From the NCBI GenBank assembly GCA_965646165.1, contig CBFFYP010000007.1, forward strand, positions 18,375 to 82,374: 64,000 bases of DNA, read 5' to 3'. The translations under genes were made by a program, and so were the position numbers. Numbering within the stretch: position 1 is the stretch's first letter; every line of letters begins with the position of its first letter. The stretch is from MGBC114844 sp910585855. Lineage in GTDB: Bacteria; Bacillota; Clostridia; Lachnospirales; Lachnospiraceae. The notes below the pieces were generated by a model. That model was not told the DNA's origin. It ran no database searches and was given only the letters and a program-made list of their open reading frames with translations. Shown in pieces: positions 25,369-34,090 of the stretch.

Positions 25369-25395
25369 ATATCGAACAAACTATAAAATACTTTA
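25369..25395 (-). promoter_or_regulatory. FliA/SigD-type promoter of leader copy B
   Basis: TAAAGTAT, 11 bases, TTCGATAT on the minus strand: ideal spacing, six of eight in the -35 half. The TAGATAGGAATCG motif follows 11 bases later, as it follows 10 bases after the pse promoter. Confidence 0.72.
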
Positions 25396-25424
25396 TAACT
25401 ATAAATAAGTAATTTTTACCTTTT

Positions 25425-25907
25425 TTACTTCTTCCGATCCATAAATTGAGCTTCCATATGATTCAGCCGATTCATATTATTATAATAATTTATAGCCGCC
25501 TTTTGGCTATTTCTTGCTTGACGAATATCTTTTTTAAACTTACTAAAACATTCTTTTACTGCCAATTTATTCCGCTCTTCTTCTGTTTGTACTACCATAC
25601 TTTTTCCAGTAATTTGCGTAATTAATTCTTTCATCTCTTTTATTTCTTCCTTATACTTCTCTGGATGACCCTGCAACTCCATTTTTACTCTATCATAAAG
25701 TGTTTGAAAACCTTCATCCAATTCATTCAATTTATCAATATATTCCTGCTTTTTCTCAAGAGATGGTTCTAATTCTTCCAATTCCAAATCTTTTTGCATA
25801 AACAGCAACCTTTGCTTCTCATTTTCTTCTGATATATTATCTAAAACTGCAATCTTCTTATGCAAACTATCAATTAATATCATAATATAATTCTTTTCCA
25901 TCTCCAT
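25425..25907 (-). CDS. FliT/FlgN-like flagellar chaperone, probable
   Basis: 160-aa, highly charged, almost entirely helical protein (EENEKQRLLFMQKDLELEELE, KYKEEIKEMKELITQITGK, ending NRLNHMEAQFMDRKK). No enzymatic motif, signal or membrane segment. It is the last gene of flaG-fliD-fliS, where Firmicutes usually place FliT, the FliD chaperone, and the coiled-coil pattern and C-terminal amphipathic region suit the FliT/FlgN group. AGGAGGAAATT precedes the ATG. Identity rests mostly on position, so it is not named firmly. Confidence 0.68.
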   Translation of the reverse strand: MEMEKNYIMILIDSLHKKIAVLDNISEENEKQRLLFMQKDLELEELEPSLEKKQEYIDKLNELDEGFQTLYDRVKMELQGHPEKYKEEIKEMKELITQITGKSMVVQTEEERNKLAVKECFSKFKKDIRQARNSQKAAINYYNNMNRLNHMEAQFMDRKK

Positions 25908-25929
25908 CCCAATTTCCTCCTTCTATTAA

Positions 25930-25994
25930 GAAATGTTCCTGTCAATACCAGATGACTAAGGAACGCCACCAGCCACTATTAACAGGAACATTTC
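25930..25994 (-). other. Long intercistronic hairpin between fliS and fliT-like
   Basis: A 13-bp perfect inverted repeat (left arm 25930-25942, right arm 25982-25994; inner part GTTCCTGT / ACAGGAAC) encloses 39 bases. No T-tract follows, so it is not a standard terminator; it could stabilise or process the mRNA between the two genes. Confidence 0.6.
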
Positions 25995-26008
25995 CACTAT
26001 TATTATTT

Positions 26009-26386
26009 TTATGATTTTTGTTTTGCTCTTACCATAACCTCTTTCCAAGTATCACGCATCCCCCGTAAATGCCCCAATACTTCTTCCAGTATTTCTTTAT
26101 CTTTCTTTATATTTGCTTCTACCAGACGATCATAAAGATATGCATATACATTATCAAAATCCTTTGCTACCTCATATTTAAAATCTAATGTAGAACGAAA
26201 TTCTACAATAATGGCTTCTACTTTTTTAATATTAGTATGTGCCTTTTGAATATCATTTTGCTCAACCCCTGCTATTGCTATATTACAAAATTTGATTGCC
26301 CCTTCATAAAGCATAAGCGTAAGATCTGCTGGTGACGCTGTTGCAATTTTATTTTGCTGATATGCGTTATACCCAGATACTGCCAT
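26009..26386 (-). CDS. fliS: Flagellin export chaperone FliS
   Basis: Cytoplasmic four-helix chaperone that binds the flagellin C-terminus, preventing early polymerisation and, in Bacillus, linking to FliW. The 125-aa protein starts MAVSGYNAYQQNKIATASPA and has DLTLMLYEGAIKFCNIAIAG, IIVEFRSTLDFKYE, AYLYDRLVEANIKKD and LRGMRDTWKEVM, the standard FliS profile at standard length. Lies 14 bases after fliD with a good AGGAGGAAC site. Part of the FliA-driven flaG operon. Confidence 0.95.
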   Translation of the reverse strand: MAVSGYNAYQQNKIATASPADLTLMLYEGAIKFCNIAIAGVEQNDIQKAHTNIKKVEAIIVEFRSTLDFKYEVAKDFDNVYAYLYDRLVEANIKKDKEILEEVLGHLRGMRDTWKEVMVRAKQKS

Positions 26387-26400
26387 GTTTTGTTCCTCCT

Positions 26401-28527
26401 TTAGCTGCCTAACAATCCTGATAAAGCAGATGTACTAGATTGTAACTTTGCAAGCGCAGTTTCCATTGCAGAAAACTTTTTATACCATTTATCTTCTTGT
26501 TCAGATACATAATCTTCCCATTTTTTAATAGTTTTTGTATAATTATCATACTCTGTCTTCATCTGCTTATCATTATATACAGTAAATGCACTGCTTAATC
26601 TCGTAGAAGACATCTTTTTTCCAAGCTCATCATAAAGATTCTTTGATAACTGACTAAAGAAAGAAGCTACTTTATCTGGATCGGATGCAATCATCGTTTT
26701 TAATTTATCTGCATTTCCTTTTGTTGTAGAATCATCTGGATCACCATCAATATGATACATTCCCTTCTCATTTTCACCAGTATCAAAATATCCCCCTGTT
26801 TCTATTCCAAAACTTGACAAAGATAAAGTTTCTCCATTAATCGTAAAAGATTTCTGCATTGCCGTCTTCATAATAGTAATTACACTGCTTAATGTACCAT
26901 CTCTCCGCAATAAAGAATCTTTAATTTTTGTTTCCCACTTTTCTACTTCTGTATCTGACATAGAGTCTTTTTCTTCATCTGTCAAAGGTTCATAACCTTT
27001 TGCTGATTTTGCATTATACAATGTATCCATCTCTTTAATCAGCTCATTATACTCTTTTATAAATTCCTTAATAGAATCATAAACAGCATCTACATCTGTA
27101 TCTGTAGACAATGTAATTGTTTCATTCTCTGCTGTTTCTGCCTTCGCTGTAATTGTCAAACCATTAATAGAAAAACTGTTTGTATTAGATCGAAAAGTTG
27201 CACCATTCAATTCAATCTCTGCATCCTGTCCTTCAATTTTTACTGGTCCTGTCTTTACTGGACTTTCACCATTTCCTGCTATAAATCCCAATGCCTTCAA
27301 TGTTTCTGTTGAACCTGCATCGCCAGTGGCTGAAATATCAAAATCTCCATTCGTCTTAGAACTTATAGAAAATCTTTGTGTTGCTTGATCAAAGCTTCCA
27401 GCTATGCCTGCCTTATTCAACTCCTCCAGCATTTGACTTATTGTCATATCTGCCTTTAACTCAACCTTTGTTGTCTTTCCATCTACCTTAACATTAATTG
27501 TTGTATCACTTGTAACCCCAAGATCACTAAGTTTTGATGTACTTGTCGCTTTATTAAATCCCAATAACTCTAACATTTTAGTAGAATTTTCATCTGTTGC
27601 TGAAATAGAACCTCCACTTACAGAAAAACTCTGATTTTCTTCATCAAAATCTACTGATAAATTAGTCTTTTTCAATTCTTCCAGCATCTCATCTACCGTC
27701 ATATCTTTATTTAATTTAACATCAGTTGACACTCCACCTACTGTAACTTTAAAATTTATATCACCGTTAATCCCAAGACTACTGCTTGAATCACTTTCAA
27801 ATTTATCAATAATATCACTAAGTTTTGTTTCTCCTGTTACATTACCACCATAAACCTTTTTCTGCACCTTAGCTCCAGTTAAGTTCGAAACAAATCCTAA
27901 TGCTTTTAATGCATCTGATGAACCTGCCGCATTTTGAGTTCCTGTAATCTCAAAATCGCCATCCTTTCCACTGTTTTTTGAACTTACAAAAAATCTCTGA
28001 TTTTTTTCATCAAAACTTGCTACCAGACCTTTATCACTAAATTCTTTTACCAAATCTCTTACTTTCATGGAACTATCTAATTCGATTGTTTCTCTTTTTC
28101 CGCCTATTGTAACATCAATGCTTGTTTTATCAGAAATTCCAAGTTCTCCAAGAGTTGAATCCGATGTGAATCCTTTTGTTCCTCCACCAAGTTCTGCTCC
28201 TGTTAGATATCCAGATGTTGCCAGACTTTTAATTTTTAACTTTTGTGTTCCGATTACCGAGCCATTTGCAGCTACTACAGACGCTTTTGACTCATCCGAA
28301 CTAACTGTCTTTTTCTTATTATAGTTAGAAGATAATGTCCGGTTAAACATATTGGTATATAACTTATATATCTTAGAATTTAATTCTTTCCAAGCATCCT
28401 GCTTCCATTCCAATTTTGTCTGTGCTTTTTTATACTTATCTGTTTTCGTCTGATATGCAGATACTAATTCCTTTACCATAGCATCGGTATCCATACCTGA
28501 TATCATACCTGATATTCGAATTGCCAT
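26401..28527 (-). CDS. fliD: Flagellar hook-associated protein 2 / filament cap FliD, with tripled insert
   Basis: Caps the filament tip and guides flagellin assembly. 708 aa, much longer than the 450-500 of simple FliD. N-terminal FliD_N: MAIRISGMISGMDTDAMVKELVSAY; C-terminal FliD_C: YDSIKEFIKEYNELIKEMDTLYN, LSSFGIETGGYF and a coiled end (EDYVSEQEDKWYKKFSAMETALAKLQ). Between them, residues about 124-212, 234-324 and 331-415 are three related units, each with an LG(I/V) or LGIN start, a DVTIGGK/VDGKTT strand, a (V/Q)xxLxxEL-type helix, FDExxQxF and a final LGF. The extra units should lie on the outer cap surface. Downstream of flaG, upstream of fliS. Confidence 0.95.
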   Translation of the reverse strand: MAIRISGMISGMDTDAMVKELVSAYQTKTDKYKKAQTKLEWKQDAWKELNSKIYKLYTNMFNRTLSSNYNKKKTVSSDESKASVVAANGSVIGTQKLKIKSLATSGYLTGAELGGGTKGFTSDSTLGELGISDKTSIDVTIGGKRETIELDSSMKVRDLVKEFSDKGLVASFDEKNQRFFVSSKNSGKDGDFEITGTQNAAGSSDALKALGFVSNLTGAKVQKKVYGGNVTGETKLSDIIDKFESDSSSSLGINGDINFKVTVGGVSTDVKLNKDMTVDEMLEELKKTNLSVDFDEENQSFSVSGGSISATDENSTKMLELLGFNKATSTSKLSDLGVTSDTTINVKVDGKTTKVELKADMTISQMLEELNKAGIAGSFDQATQRFSISSKTNGDFDISATGDAGSTETLKALGFIAGNGESPVKTGPVKIEGQDAEIELNGATFRSNTNSFSINGLTITAKAETAENETITLSTDTDVDAVYDSIKEFIKEYNELIKEMDTLYNAKSAKGYEPLTDEEKDSMSDTEVEKWETKIKDSLLRRDGTLSSVITIMKTAMQKSFTINGETLSLSSFGIETGGYFDTGENEKGMYHIDGDPDDSTTKGNADKLKTMIASDPDKVASFFSQLSKNLYDELGKKMSSTRLSSAFTVYNDKQMKTEYDNYTKTIKKWEDYVSEQEDKWYKKFSAMETALAKLQSSTSALSGLLGS

Positions 28528-28544
28528 TTTTCTCCCTCCTTACC

Positions 28545-28994
28545 TTACAGCCTTTCATCTACAAGAAGCCCTGCCAGTTCCCATGCTTTTGCAATCATCT
28601 GCAATGTCTTCTCCGGCGGAAGCTCCCGAATCACTTCATCTGTTTCCTTATCAATAATTTTAATCGTCACCCGGTTTGTTGTATCATCATAACCGTACTC
28701 ACAAGAAGTATTGGATAATTTTCGATTGATATTGTCCAATGCCTTATGCATTTTCTCCTGTGTCATTTCATTTTGCAGTTTTAATGTTTCTGCTCCGTTT
28801 GTAATCGGGAACTCAACTTCTTCATTGCTAGTTGATGCTCCATCTGTTATCTGTGGTTTCACTGCTGGCTTTTGTACCACCTTTACTGGCTCTGCTGCAG
28901 TTTCCACCGGTTTTGATATCTTTGGTGCAGTTGCTTGATAGGATGTCACATTCACATTTCCCATTCCTGCATTTCCAACTGATTCTACTGCCAT
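28545..28994 (-). CDS. flaG: FlaG family protein
   Basis: Small protein that helps set filament length; first gene of the FliD operon in many bacteria. 149 aa from the ATG at 28994 (GGAGGTGATTTTA before it; the GTG at 29003 is inside that site). The N-terminal half is variable and Pro/Thr/Val-rich (ISKPVETAAEPVKVVQKP); the conserved FlaG domain is at the C-terminus: LNDNINRKL-like segment (ALDNINRKLSNTSCEYGYDD), TNRVTIKIIDKETDEVIRELPPEKTLQMIAKAWELAGLLVDER. Driven by a FliA-type promoter with a CsrA-type hairpin in the leader. Confidence 0.93.
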   Translation of the reverse strand: MAVESVGNAGMGNVNVTSYQATAPKISKPVETAAEPVKVVQKPAVKPQITDGASTSNEEVEFPITNGAETLKLQNEMTQEKMHKALDNINRKLSNTSCEYGYDDTTNRVTIKIIDKETDEVIRELPPEKTLQMIAKAWELAGLLVDERL

Positions 28995-29039
28995 TAAAAT
29001 CACCTCCGTGTATTTTTAACAAAAGCTGCTTATAATAAA

Positions 29040-29059
29040 GGAGTACATCCGTGTTCTCC
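29040..29059 (-). promoter_or_regulatory. CsrA-type hairpin in flaG leader
   Basis: Minus strand reads GGAG-A-ACA-CGGA-TGT-A-CTCC: a 4-bp stem, one A/A mismatch, then a 3-bp stem presenting CGGA. ACACGGATGT matches the CsrA consensus ACARGGAUGU at nine of ten places. It lies at the start of the predicted transcript; the ribosome site CGGAGG is a second GGA. Confidence 0.65.
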
Positions 29060-29072
29060 ATTTCTACTATAC

Positions 29073-29099
29073 ATATCGGTAGATTTAATAAATAATTTA
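29073..29099 (-). promoter_or_regulatory. FliA/SigD promoter of flaG-fliD-fliS operon
   Basis: TAAATTAT, 11 bases, ACCGATAT on the minus strand, same spacing and -10 core (CCGATAT) as the flagellin promoter. Confidence 0.85.
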
Positions 29100-29154
29100 C
29101 AGGCATATTACAGATTTTCTCTACATTCTTCTTAGAAAACTTCCCTTATTTCTG

Positions 29155-30729
29155 TTACTTTCTATACGTTTCTATCACACATTGATGCTCTTTTGTCTTT
29201 TTATTATAATTAATTCCAACCAATACAATTTCCCCTACATAATTCTCCAATGTCGATACATACTTCTTATCCTTTATCTGTTTAATCGCCCCGCTTGCTG
29301 AAGTGTCCCATTTCAGTTCTATTACCAGAGCAGGTTTATCCGACTGTCTATATGGAAGCATTACAATATCTGCAAATCCTTTTCCCGTAGGAAACTCTCT
29401 TATAAAAATATAGTCTTTTTTTGCACTGAAATAAGCAAGCGTTACCACACAGCTCAAAGAATTTTCATCATGATAGGACAAAACCGATGTCTGTTCTGTA
29501 TGCACTTTATCCAATATTTTCGCTACCGTATTGGTATCCTGATGCAGCGTTGCCTCCAGCAGTTCTTCCGAACAACGCAGCATATCTGCCAATTTCCCCC
29601 ATCCACTCTCCCCTTCTATTACATTTTTAAACTCCTCTTCCATCTCTAAATTCGGAATCGCAACTTCCTGTTTTTCCTCATAATAGGAAAGATAACCCAA
29701 ATGTACCAAAAGTGTAAAAACATCATCCTTACTTTCGAAACTTGTCATATCATTTTGAAACTTTCTAGCATTTATTCTACATCTTCCCCCACCCAACATA
29801 ACCGCTACCGAATCCTTTAACCCATCAAAATTCAAATCCATATATATCTTAAGTGCCTCATATGTTTCTGTTCCCACCCAATAGCTATGAATCTCCTCTT
29901 CTGTAATGGCATCTACAATAGATTTCGGATTATAGATATGAATTTCCTTTTTAAACCGATATCCATCATACCAGCACTTCATCTCCTCAAAATCCATCTC
30001 AAAAGTTTCACATAACTGTTTTACCTCTATCTCCGTAAAACCAACATATTCTGCCAATTTTTTAGGAAATATCATAGAAAATTCATCAAAAATATTTAAT
30101 GCAGAATGTGTTCCATATTTCTTTATCGGCAAAATTCCTGTCATATATACCAATTTTACATAAGCCCGATCCTTAAACAAGTCCCTTAAAAAATCCAGAT
30201 ACTTTTTCTGTACTTCTACATTTTCTTTTGCTTCTCTAAAAATACAGTCCCACTCGTCTACAATAAAAATAAACCCTTTCTTATCTTTTAAAAAAGCAGA
30301 AGTAAGTGCAAGCGGCAGTGTTTCTTCAAAACCTTCTAAAATTTCCCCATACCTTTCCTTTATCTCCCGAAAAACCTGCCTCTCTATATAATCAATCAGA
30401 CAATCCAGTGTCTTTGCAGCCCGTATCATCTGCTGAATATTTAAAAAAATAACATCATACTGATTTAAATGCTGTTCAAAAGAATCCATTCTTGCTATCT
30501 TTAAATCTTGAAATAACTCTCTCGAATCACACTCCCTATCATAATAAGCACAAAGCATATGAGCTGCCATAGATTTACCAAATCTTCGTGGTCTGCTTAC
30601 GCAAAGAAACCTCTTTTCCTGACCCAATCTCTTATTTACAAAAGAAATCAATTCGGTTTTATCTACATATATTTCACTGGAAACTGAAATTCGAAATGCT
30701 TCATTTCCCGGATTCAGATAGATCCCCAT
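29155..30729 (-). CDS. AAA-ATPase-like protein with C-terminal PD-(D/E)XK nuclease-like domain
   Basis: 524 aa from the ATG at 30729 (GGAGGTGGAAGGT before it). N-terminal AAA-ATPase-like domain (PF09820): YLNPGNEAFRISVSSEIYVDKTELI, then the P-loop-like SRPRRFGKSMAAHML and the Walker B FIFIVDEWDCIF. C-terminal PDDEXK_9-like region: GKGFADIVMLPYRQSDKPALVIELKWD, with D and ELK as the nuclease core. These families are expanded in gut Clostridia and Bacteroidetes, often in many copies; their biological job is not established. Lies 37 bases after recQ on the same strand. No flagellar link; it marks the end of the flagellar island. Confidence 0.85.
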   Translation of the reverse strand: MGIYLNPGNEAFRISVSSEIYVDKTELISFVNKRLGQEKRFLCVSRPRRFGKSMAAHMLCAYYDRECDSRELFQDLKIARMDSFEQHLNQYDVIFLNIQQMIRAAKTLDCLIDYIERQVFREIKERYGEILEGFEETLPLALTSAFLKDKKGFIFIVDEWDCIFREAKENVEVQKKYLDFLRDLFKDRAYVKLVYMTGILPIKKYGTHSALNIFDEFSMIFPKKLAEYVGFTEIEVKQLCETFEMDFEEMKCWYDGYRFKKEIHIYNPKSIVDAITEEEIHSYWVGTETYEALKIYMDLNFDGLKDSVAVMLGGGRCRINARKFQNDMTSFESKDDVFTLLVHLGYLSYYEEKQEVAIPNLEMEEEFKNVIEGESGWGKLADMLRCSEELLEATLHQDTNTVAKILDKVHTEQTSVLSYHDENSLSCVVTLAYFSAKKDYIFIREFPTGKGFADIVMLPYRQSDKPALVIELKWDTSASGAIKQIKDKKYVSTLENYVGEIVLVGINYNKKTKEHQCVIETYRK

Positions 30730-30766
30730 ACCTTCCACCTCCCATATCCTCTCACAATCCTTCCAT

Positions 30767-33082
30767 CTACAATTTCTCTTCCAAAACCTTCCGAAGCAGC
30801 CACTTTTGAGCCTGTTCATCGACCATTAAAACGTCATATTCCTTTCCATTTCTACTGATATGTGCAACAAAAAGTCCTTTTTCCTGCCCCTTTCCTTTTA
30901 CAACAAAAACTGGGGACAATTTACGTTCAAAATAAATATACCCCTCTTCCTCCAATTTCTTTTCCAAAGAAACCGCAGAGAGCCGTTCCATCCGTTTTTC
31001 GTCAATTTGCTGGTTTAATCTTTCTACAAACTCAGAAAGCATACATTCTCCCCTACATGTCACTCGTTCTGCCATCCATCTTGTAAAGGTAAACTCTTCT
31101 TTTTTGCTTTTTTCTTGTCTGTTTTCCTGCTTTTTCTGCGTCCTATCTGTAAAAGCAGCTTTTTTCTCTTTCTGCTTCTTTACAACAATCTTCTTTCTGT
31201 CAGATGCCGCTTCTTTTCGCAAATCTTCTCCTTCTGTCCAAGAATACCCTTCCCGATTTCCCCCTGTCACCTCTAAGATCAACTCCGAAAATCGCTCCCC
31301 ATACTTTTCTTTTTTATTTTGCCCCACTCCGGCTACAGCAAGCATTTCTTCCGGCGTAAACGGAAGCTTTACACACATATCCGTCAAGGTCTTATCCGAA
31401 AACACAATATAAGGCGGTACATTTTCCTCCTTTGCAGTTTCCATTCGCAGAATACGAAGTTTTTCAAATAAATCATATCCTTTGTTTGTCAATACACTCT
31501 TCTTTTTCCCTGCTGCCTTTTCCACTTCCTTTGTTCTGCGAACCTCACTCTTAATATAGATACGGTTTGCATCATTTTTTAACTTCAAATAATCTGTCCC
31601 CAACCGCAGCACCGGATATTGATCATCCGTCTGAATCAGCATATTTTCCTGAATCAGTGCATCAATAATCTGTCTTAAAGAACTTTCTGCATATTCTGCC
31701 AACGTTCCATATGTCCGATATTTATCAAAACCATTGTCTAAAATACGGGCTGCCTTGCTTCCCCTTAACACTCCTACCACAATATTAATCCCAAATCGCT
31801 GCCGCAGTTCATAGACACAGTTTAAAATTTTCCGGCTCAATTCTGTTACATCCGTTCTTTCATAATTTGTCAGACAATTACTGCAGTTATTACAATCCGC
31901 CCCGGTTCGCTCCCCAAAATATTTTAATATAAAATTTCTTAAACATTCTTTTGTAGTACAATAAAATGTCATTTCCCGAAGCCGCTTATAATCCCGCTCC
32001 CGAATCGCCGCTTCCTCTTCTTGAGTCAATTCTTTCTTCGACTCCTTATTTTCAATCAAAAACTTATTGATATGCACATCTCTTGGCTCATAAAACAGCA
32101 TACACTCCGAATTTTCTCCATCCCGACCTGCCCTGCCCGCTTCCTGATAATAATTCTCCATACTCTGCGGCATATTGTAATGCAGCACATAGCGGACATT
32201 AGACTTATCAATCCCCATGCCAAATGCATTAGTCGCTACCATAACCGTCTTTACATCATAGATAAAATCTTCCTGACTTTGCGTCCTCTCTTCCTTACTC
32301 ATTCCGGCATGATATCTGGCAGCATCAATTCCATTTTCACACAAAAGTTCATAAATCTCATCCACATTATTTCTGGTAGAACAATAAACAATTCCACACT
32401 GCCCATAACGTTCCTTTATAAAACTTAATGTTTCTTCCTTTTTCTTCTTTACATGCTTTACTGCAAAATACAAATTTTTCCGATCAAACCCCGTAATCAA
32501 AAGTTTTGGTTGATTCAGTCCTAAAATACATAAAATATCATCCTTTACCTCACTGGTAGCAGTAGCCGTAAAAGCACACAATACAGGCCTCTTTCGAAGC
32601 TGCGCCACAAACGAGGCAATATTCAAATAACTCGGTCTAAAATCCTGTCCCCACTGTGACACACAATGTGCCTCGTCCACTGCCACCAAAGAAATATCTG
32701 CATCCACAATAAACTCCAAAAACAACGGCGTATCCAACCGCTCTGGTGCAATATAAAGAATCTTATAAGCCCCTCTTCTAGCATACTCAAATGTACGGTA
32801 AATCTCTGCCTCACTCAAAGAACTATTGATATAGGCAGCCGAAATCCCTGCCTGCGACAAAGAATACACCTGATCTTTCATAAGAGAAATCAGAGGTGAT
32901 ATAACAACCGTAACCCCTGAAAACATCAAAGCCGGCACTTGATAGCAAATCGATTTTCCAGCACCGGTAGGCATAATTCCCAGTACGTCCCCTCCATCTA
33001 AAATCCAATCAATCAACTCCCGCTGCCCCTCTCGAAAATCATCATAACCAAAATATTTCTTTAAAATCATCTGTGGATTCAT
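30767..33082 (-). CDS. recQ: ATP-dependent DNA helicase RecQ
   Basis: 3'-5' superfamily 2 helicase for recombination and fork repair. 771 aa. Helicase core: FGYDDFREGQRELIDW (motif 0), MPTGAGKSICYQVPAL (I), VVISPLISLMKDQV (Ia), VAVDEAHCVSQWGQDFRPSY (II), FTATAT (III), ATNAFGMGIDKSNVRYVLHY (V) and YYQEAGRAGRDGENS (VI). RQC zinc site cysteines: CTTKECLRNF and CNNCSNC. An HRDC domain is near residues 530-600 (LFEKLRILRMETAKEENVPPYIVFSDKTL), followed by a Lys-rich linker and a C-terminal winged-helix-like extension. A hairpin repeat (A1) lies 61 bases before the start. Confidence 0.93.
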   Translation of the reverse strand: MNPQMILKKYFGYDDFREGQRELIDWILDGGDVLGIMPTGAGKSICYQVPALMFSGVTVVISPLISLMKDQVYSLSQAGISAAYINSSLSEAEIYRTFEYARRGAYKILYIAPERLDTPLFLEFIVDADISLVAVDEAHCVSQWGQDFRPSYLNIASFVAQLRKRPVLCAFTATATSEVKDDILCILGLNQPKLLITGFDRKNLYFAVKHVKKKKEETLSFIKERYGQCGIVYCSTRNNVDEIYELLCENGIDAARYHAGMSKEERTQSQEDFIYDVKTVMVATNAFGMGIDKSNVRYVLHYNMPQSMENYYQEAGRAGRDGENSECMLFYEPRDVHINKFLIENKESKKELTQEEEAAIRERDYKRLREMTFYCTTKECLRNFILKYFGERTGADCNNCSNCLTNYERTDVTELSRKILNCVYELRQRFGINIVVGVLRGSKAARILDNGFDKYRTYGTLAEYAESSLRQIIDALIQENMLIQTDDQYPVLRLGTDYLKLKNDANRIYIKSEVRRTKEVEKAAGKKKSVLTNKGYDLFEKLRILRMETAKEENVPPYIVFSDKTLTDMCVKLPFTPEEMLAVAGVGQNKKEKYGERFSELILEVTGGNREGYSWTEGEDLRKEAASDRKKIVVKKQKEKKAAFTDRTQKKQENRQEKSKKEEFTFTRWMAERVTCRGECMLSEFVERLNQQIDEKRMERLSAVSLEKKLEEEGYIYFERKLSPVFVVKGKGQEKGLFVAHISRNGKEYDVLMVDEQAQKWLLRKVLEEKL

Positions 33083-33143
33083 TCTATCCTCTACTTTTTC
33101 CTTTCTTCATTCCTGTATTTAACTGTTACAATATTTCCATACC

Positions 33144-33473
33144 GGACGCCAGACTGGGGAAGGCGTTTGAGATTGCAGCTCCGCTCTCCGAAAAGCAAGA
33201 AAATCTAAGACTTCTGCCTGTTCCTGCATCCAGCCGGACGAACCGGTGCGCAATTCGCCCATATAGCAGGCAAAACTTGAATGACATAAGGAAGGATTAC
33301 ACCAACCACAAGACGCCGCCTTCTCTTACATTGGGCTAAACACGCACCTTTTTTTGCACACACTGCGTAAAAGCAGTATGTGCAAAAAATCCTAATATTC
33401 GAGCAGAAGTCCAAGATTTTCTAACTTTTCTCCAAAGTCGCTGCAATCTCAAACGCCTTCCCCAGTCTAGCTG
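33144..33473 (+). repeat. Hairpin repeat family A, copy A1
   Basis: Bounded by GGACGCC on the left and AGCTG on the right. Terminal arms 33151-33179 and 33440-33468 form a perfect 29-bp inverted repeat. Inner stems: AGAAAATCT/AGATTTTCT plus GACTTCTGC/GCAGAAGTC, and a T-run-GCACACACTGC / GCAGTATGTGC-A-run stem. Core words shared with other copies include GGCGCAATTCGCCC-like and GGGCTAAACACGC. No coding potential. Confidence 0.92.
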
Positions 33474-33897
33474 ATAATTCAAACCGCAACATCTGTAAAC
33501 ACCCTTACCTTTGTCTTTATCCTGCTGAAAGACATTTTCCCAATTTCGCTGATAACTTAAATCAATATATATTATTCGAACTCTTTTTTCAGTTCGTTAA
33601 TCGTACTCACTCGCAATTCATTTGCTTTCCTTTCAAACAACTGTTTTTCCTTTAAAACACCTGTTTTCTCATCCTTCAACGACTATTTTTTAGTTCCAAT
33701 ACCTATTCTATCAATCACTACATGATAATTCAAGTTATAAAGAGTTACCCAAAATGATGTTGTATCTGAAAAAAATTTAGGTTCTCTTTGAACCAAATCA
33801 GGATCTGTAGCCTATTCGATTTTATTTCACTTCTACTATAAACCTTTAGAATCTAAAGTGATAACTCTTACAGCAACTCTATCTTCGGCTGACATAC
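33474..33897. other. Gap between repeats A1 and B1: no gene seen
   Basis: About 420 AT-rich bases without a credible reading frame. A 6-bp palindrome CGAACT-cttttttc-AGTTCG lies near 33579-33598. The recQ promoter should lie here (minus strand) but no convincing -35/-10 pair was found. Confidence 0.5.
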
Positions 33898-34044
33898 ACA
33901 ACCAAAAGCCCAAGGGAGGTCTGCACAGGGTCATCATTTCCCGTTGGCACTTGGGTGCTGTATTTTAGCACCTTAGTGTCCGCTACGAGGAAATGCTAAG
34001 CAAAAGCAAACCCGGAACAGATCTCCCTTGGACTTTTGGCGTCC
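33898..34044 (-). repeat. Hairpin repeat family B, copy B1
   Basis: Ends ACAACC and GGCGTCC. Arms CCAAAAG-c-CCAAGGGAG / CTCCCTTGG-a-CTTTTGG pair apart from one internal mismatch. Core shared with B2-B4: GGGTCATCATTTCCCGT, GGCACTT, TTAGTGTCCGCTACGAGGAAATGCTAAGC. After the GGCGTCC end, two shorter GGATTTT...TCC tandem echoes of the terminus run to 34082, next to the stop of the LCP gene. Confidence 0.9.
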
Positions 34045-34090
34045 CCCTCGGATTTTGACATCCTCTTGGATTTTAGCGTCCCTCTAGCTT

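Noticed and set aside
33340..33396. The T-run/GC-stem/A-run hairpin inside family A as a terminator
   Set aside because: On both strands the T-run precedes and the A-run follows the stem, so no U-tract trails the hairpin; it simply extends the stem with A-U pairs.
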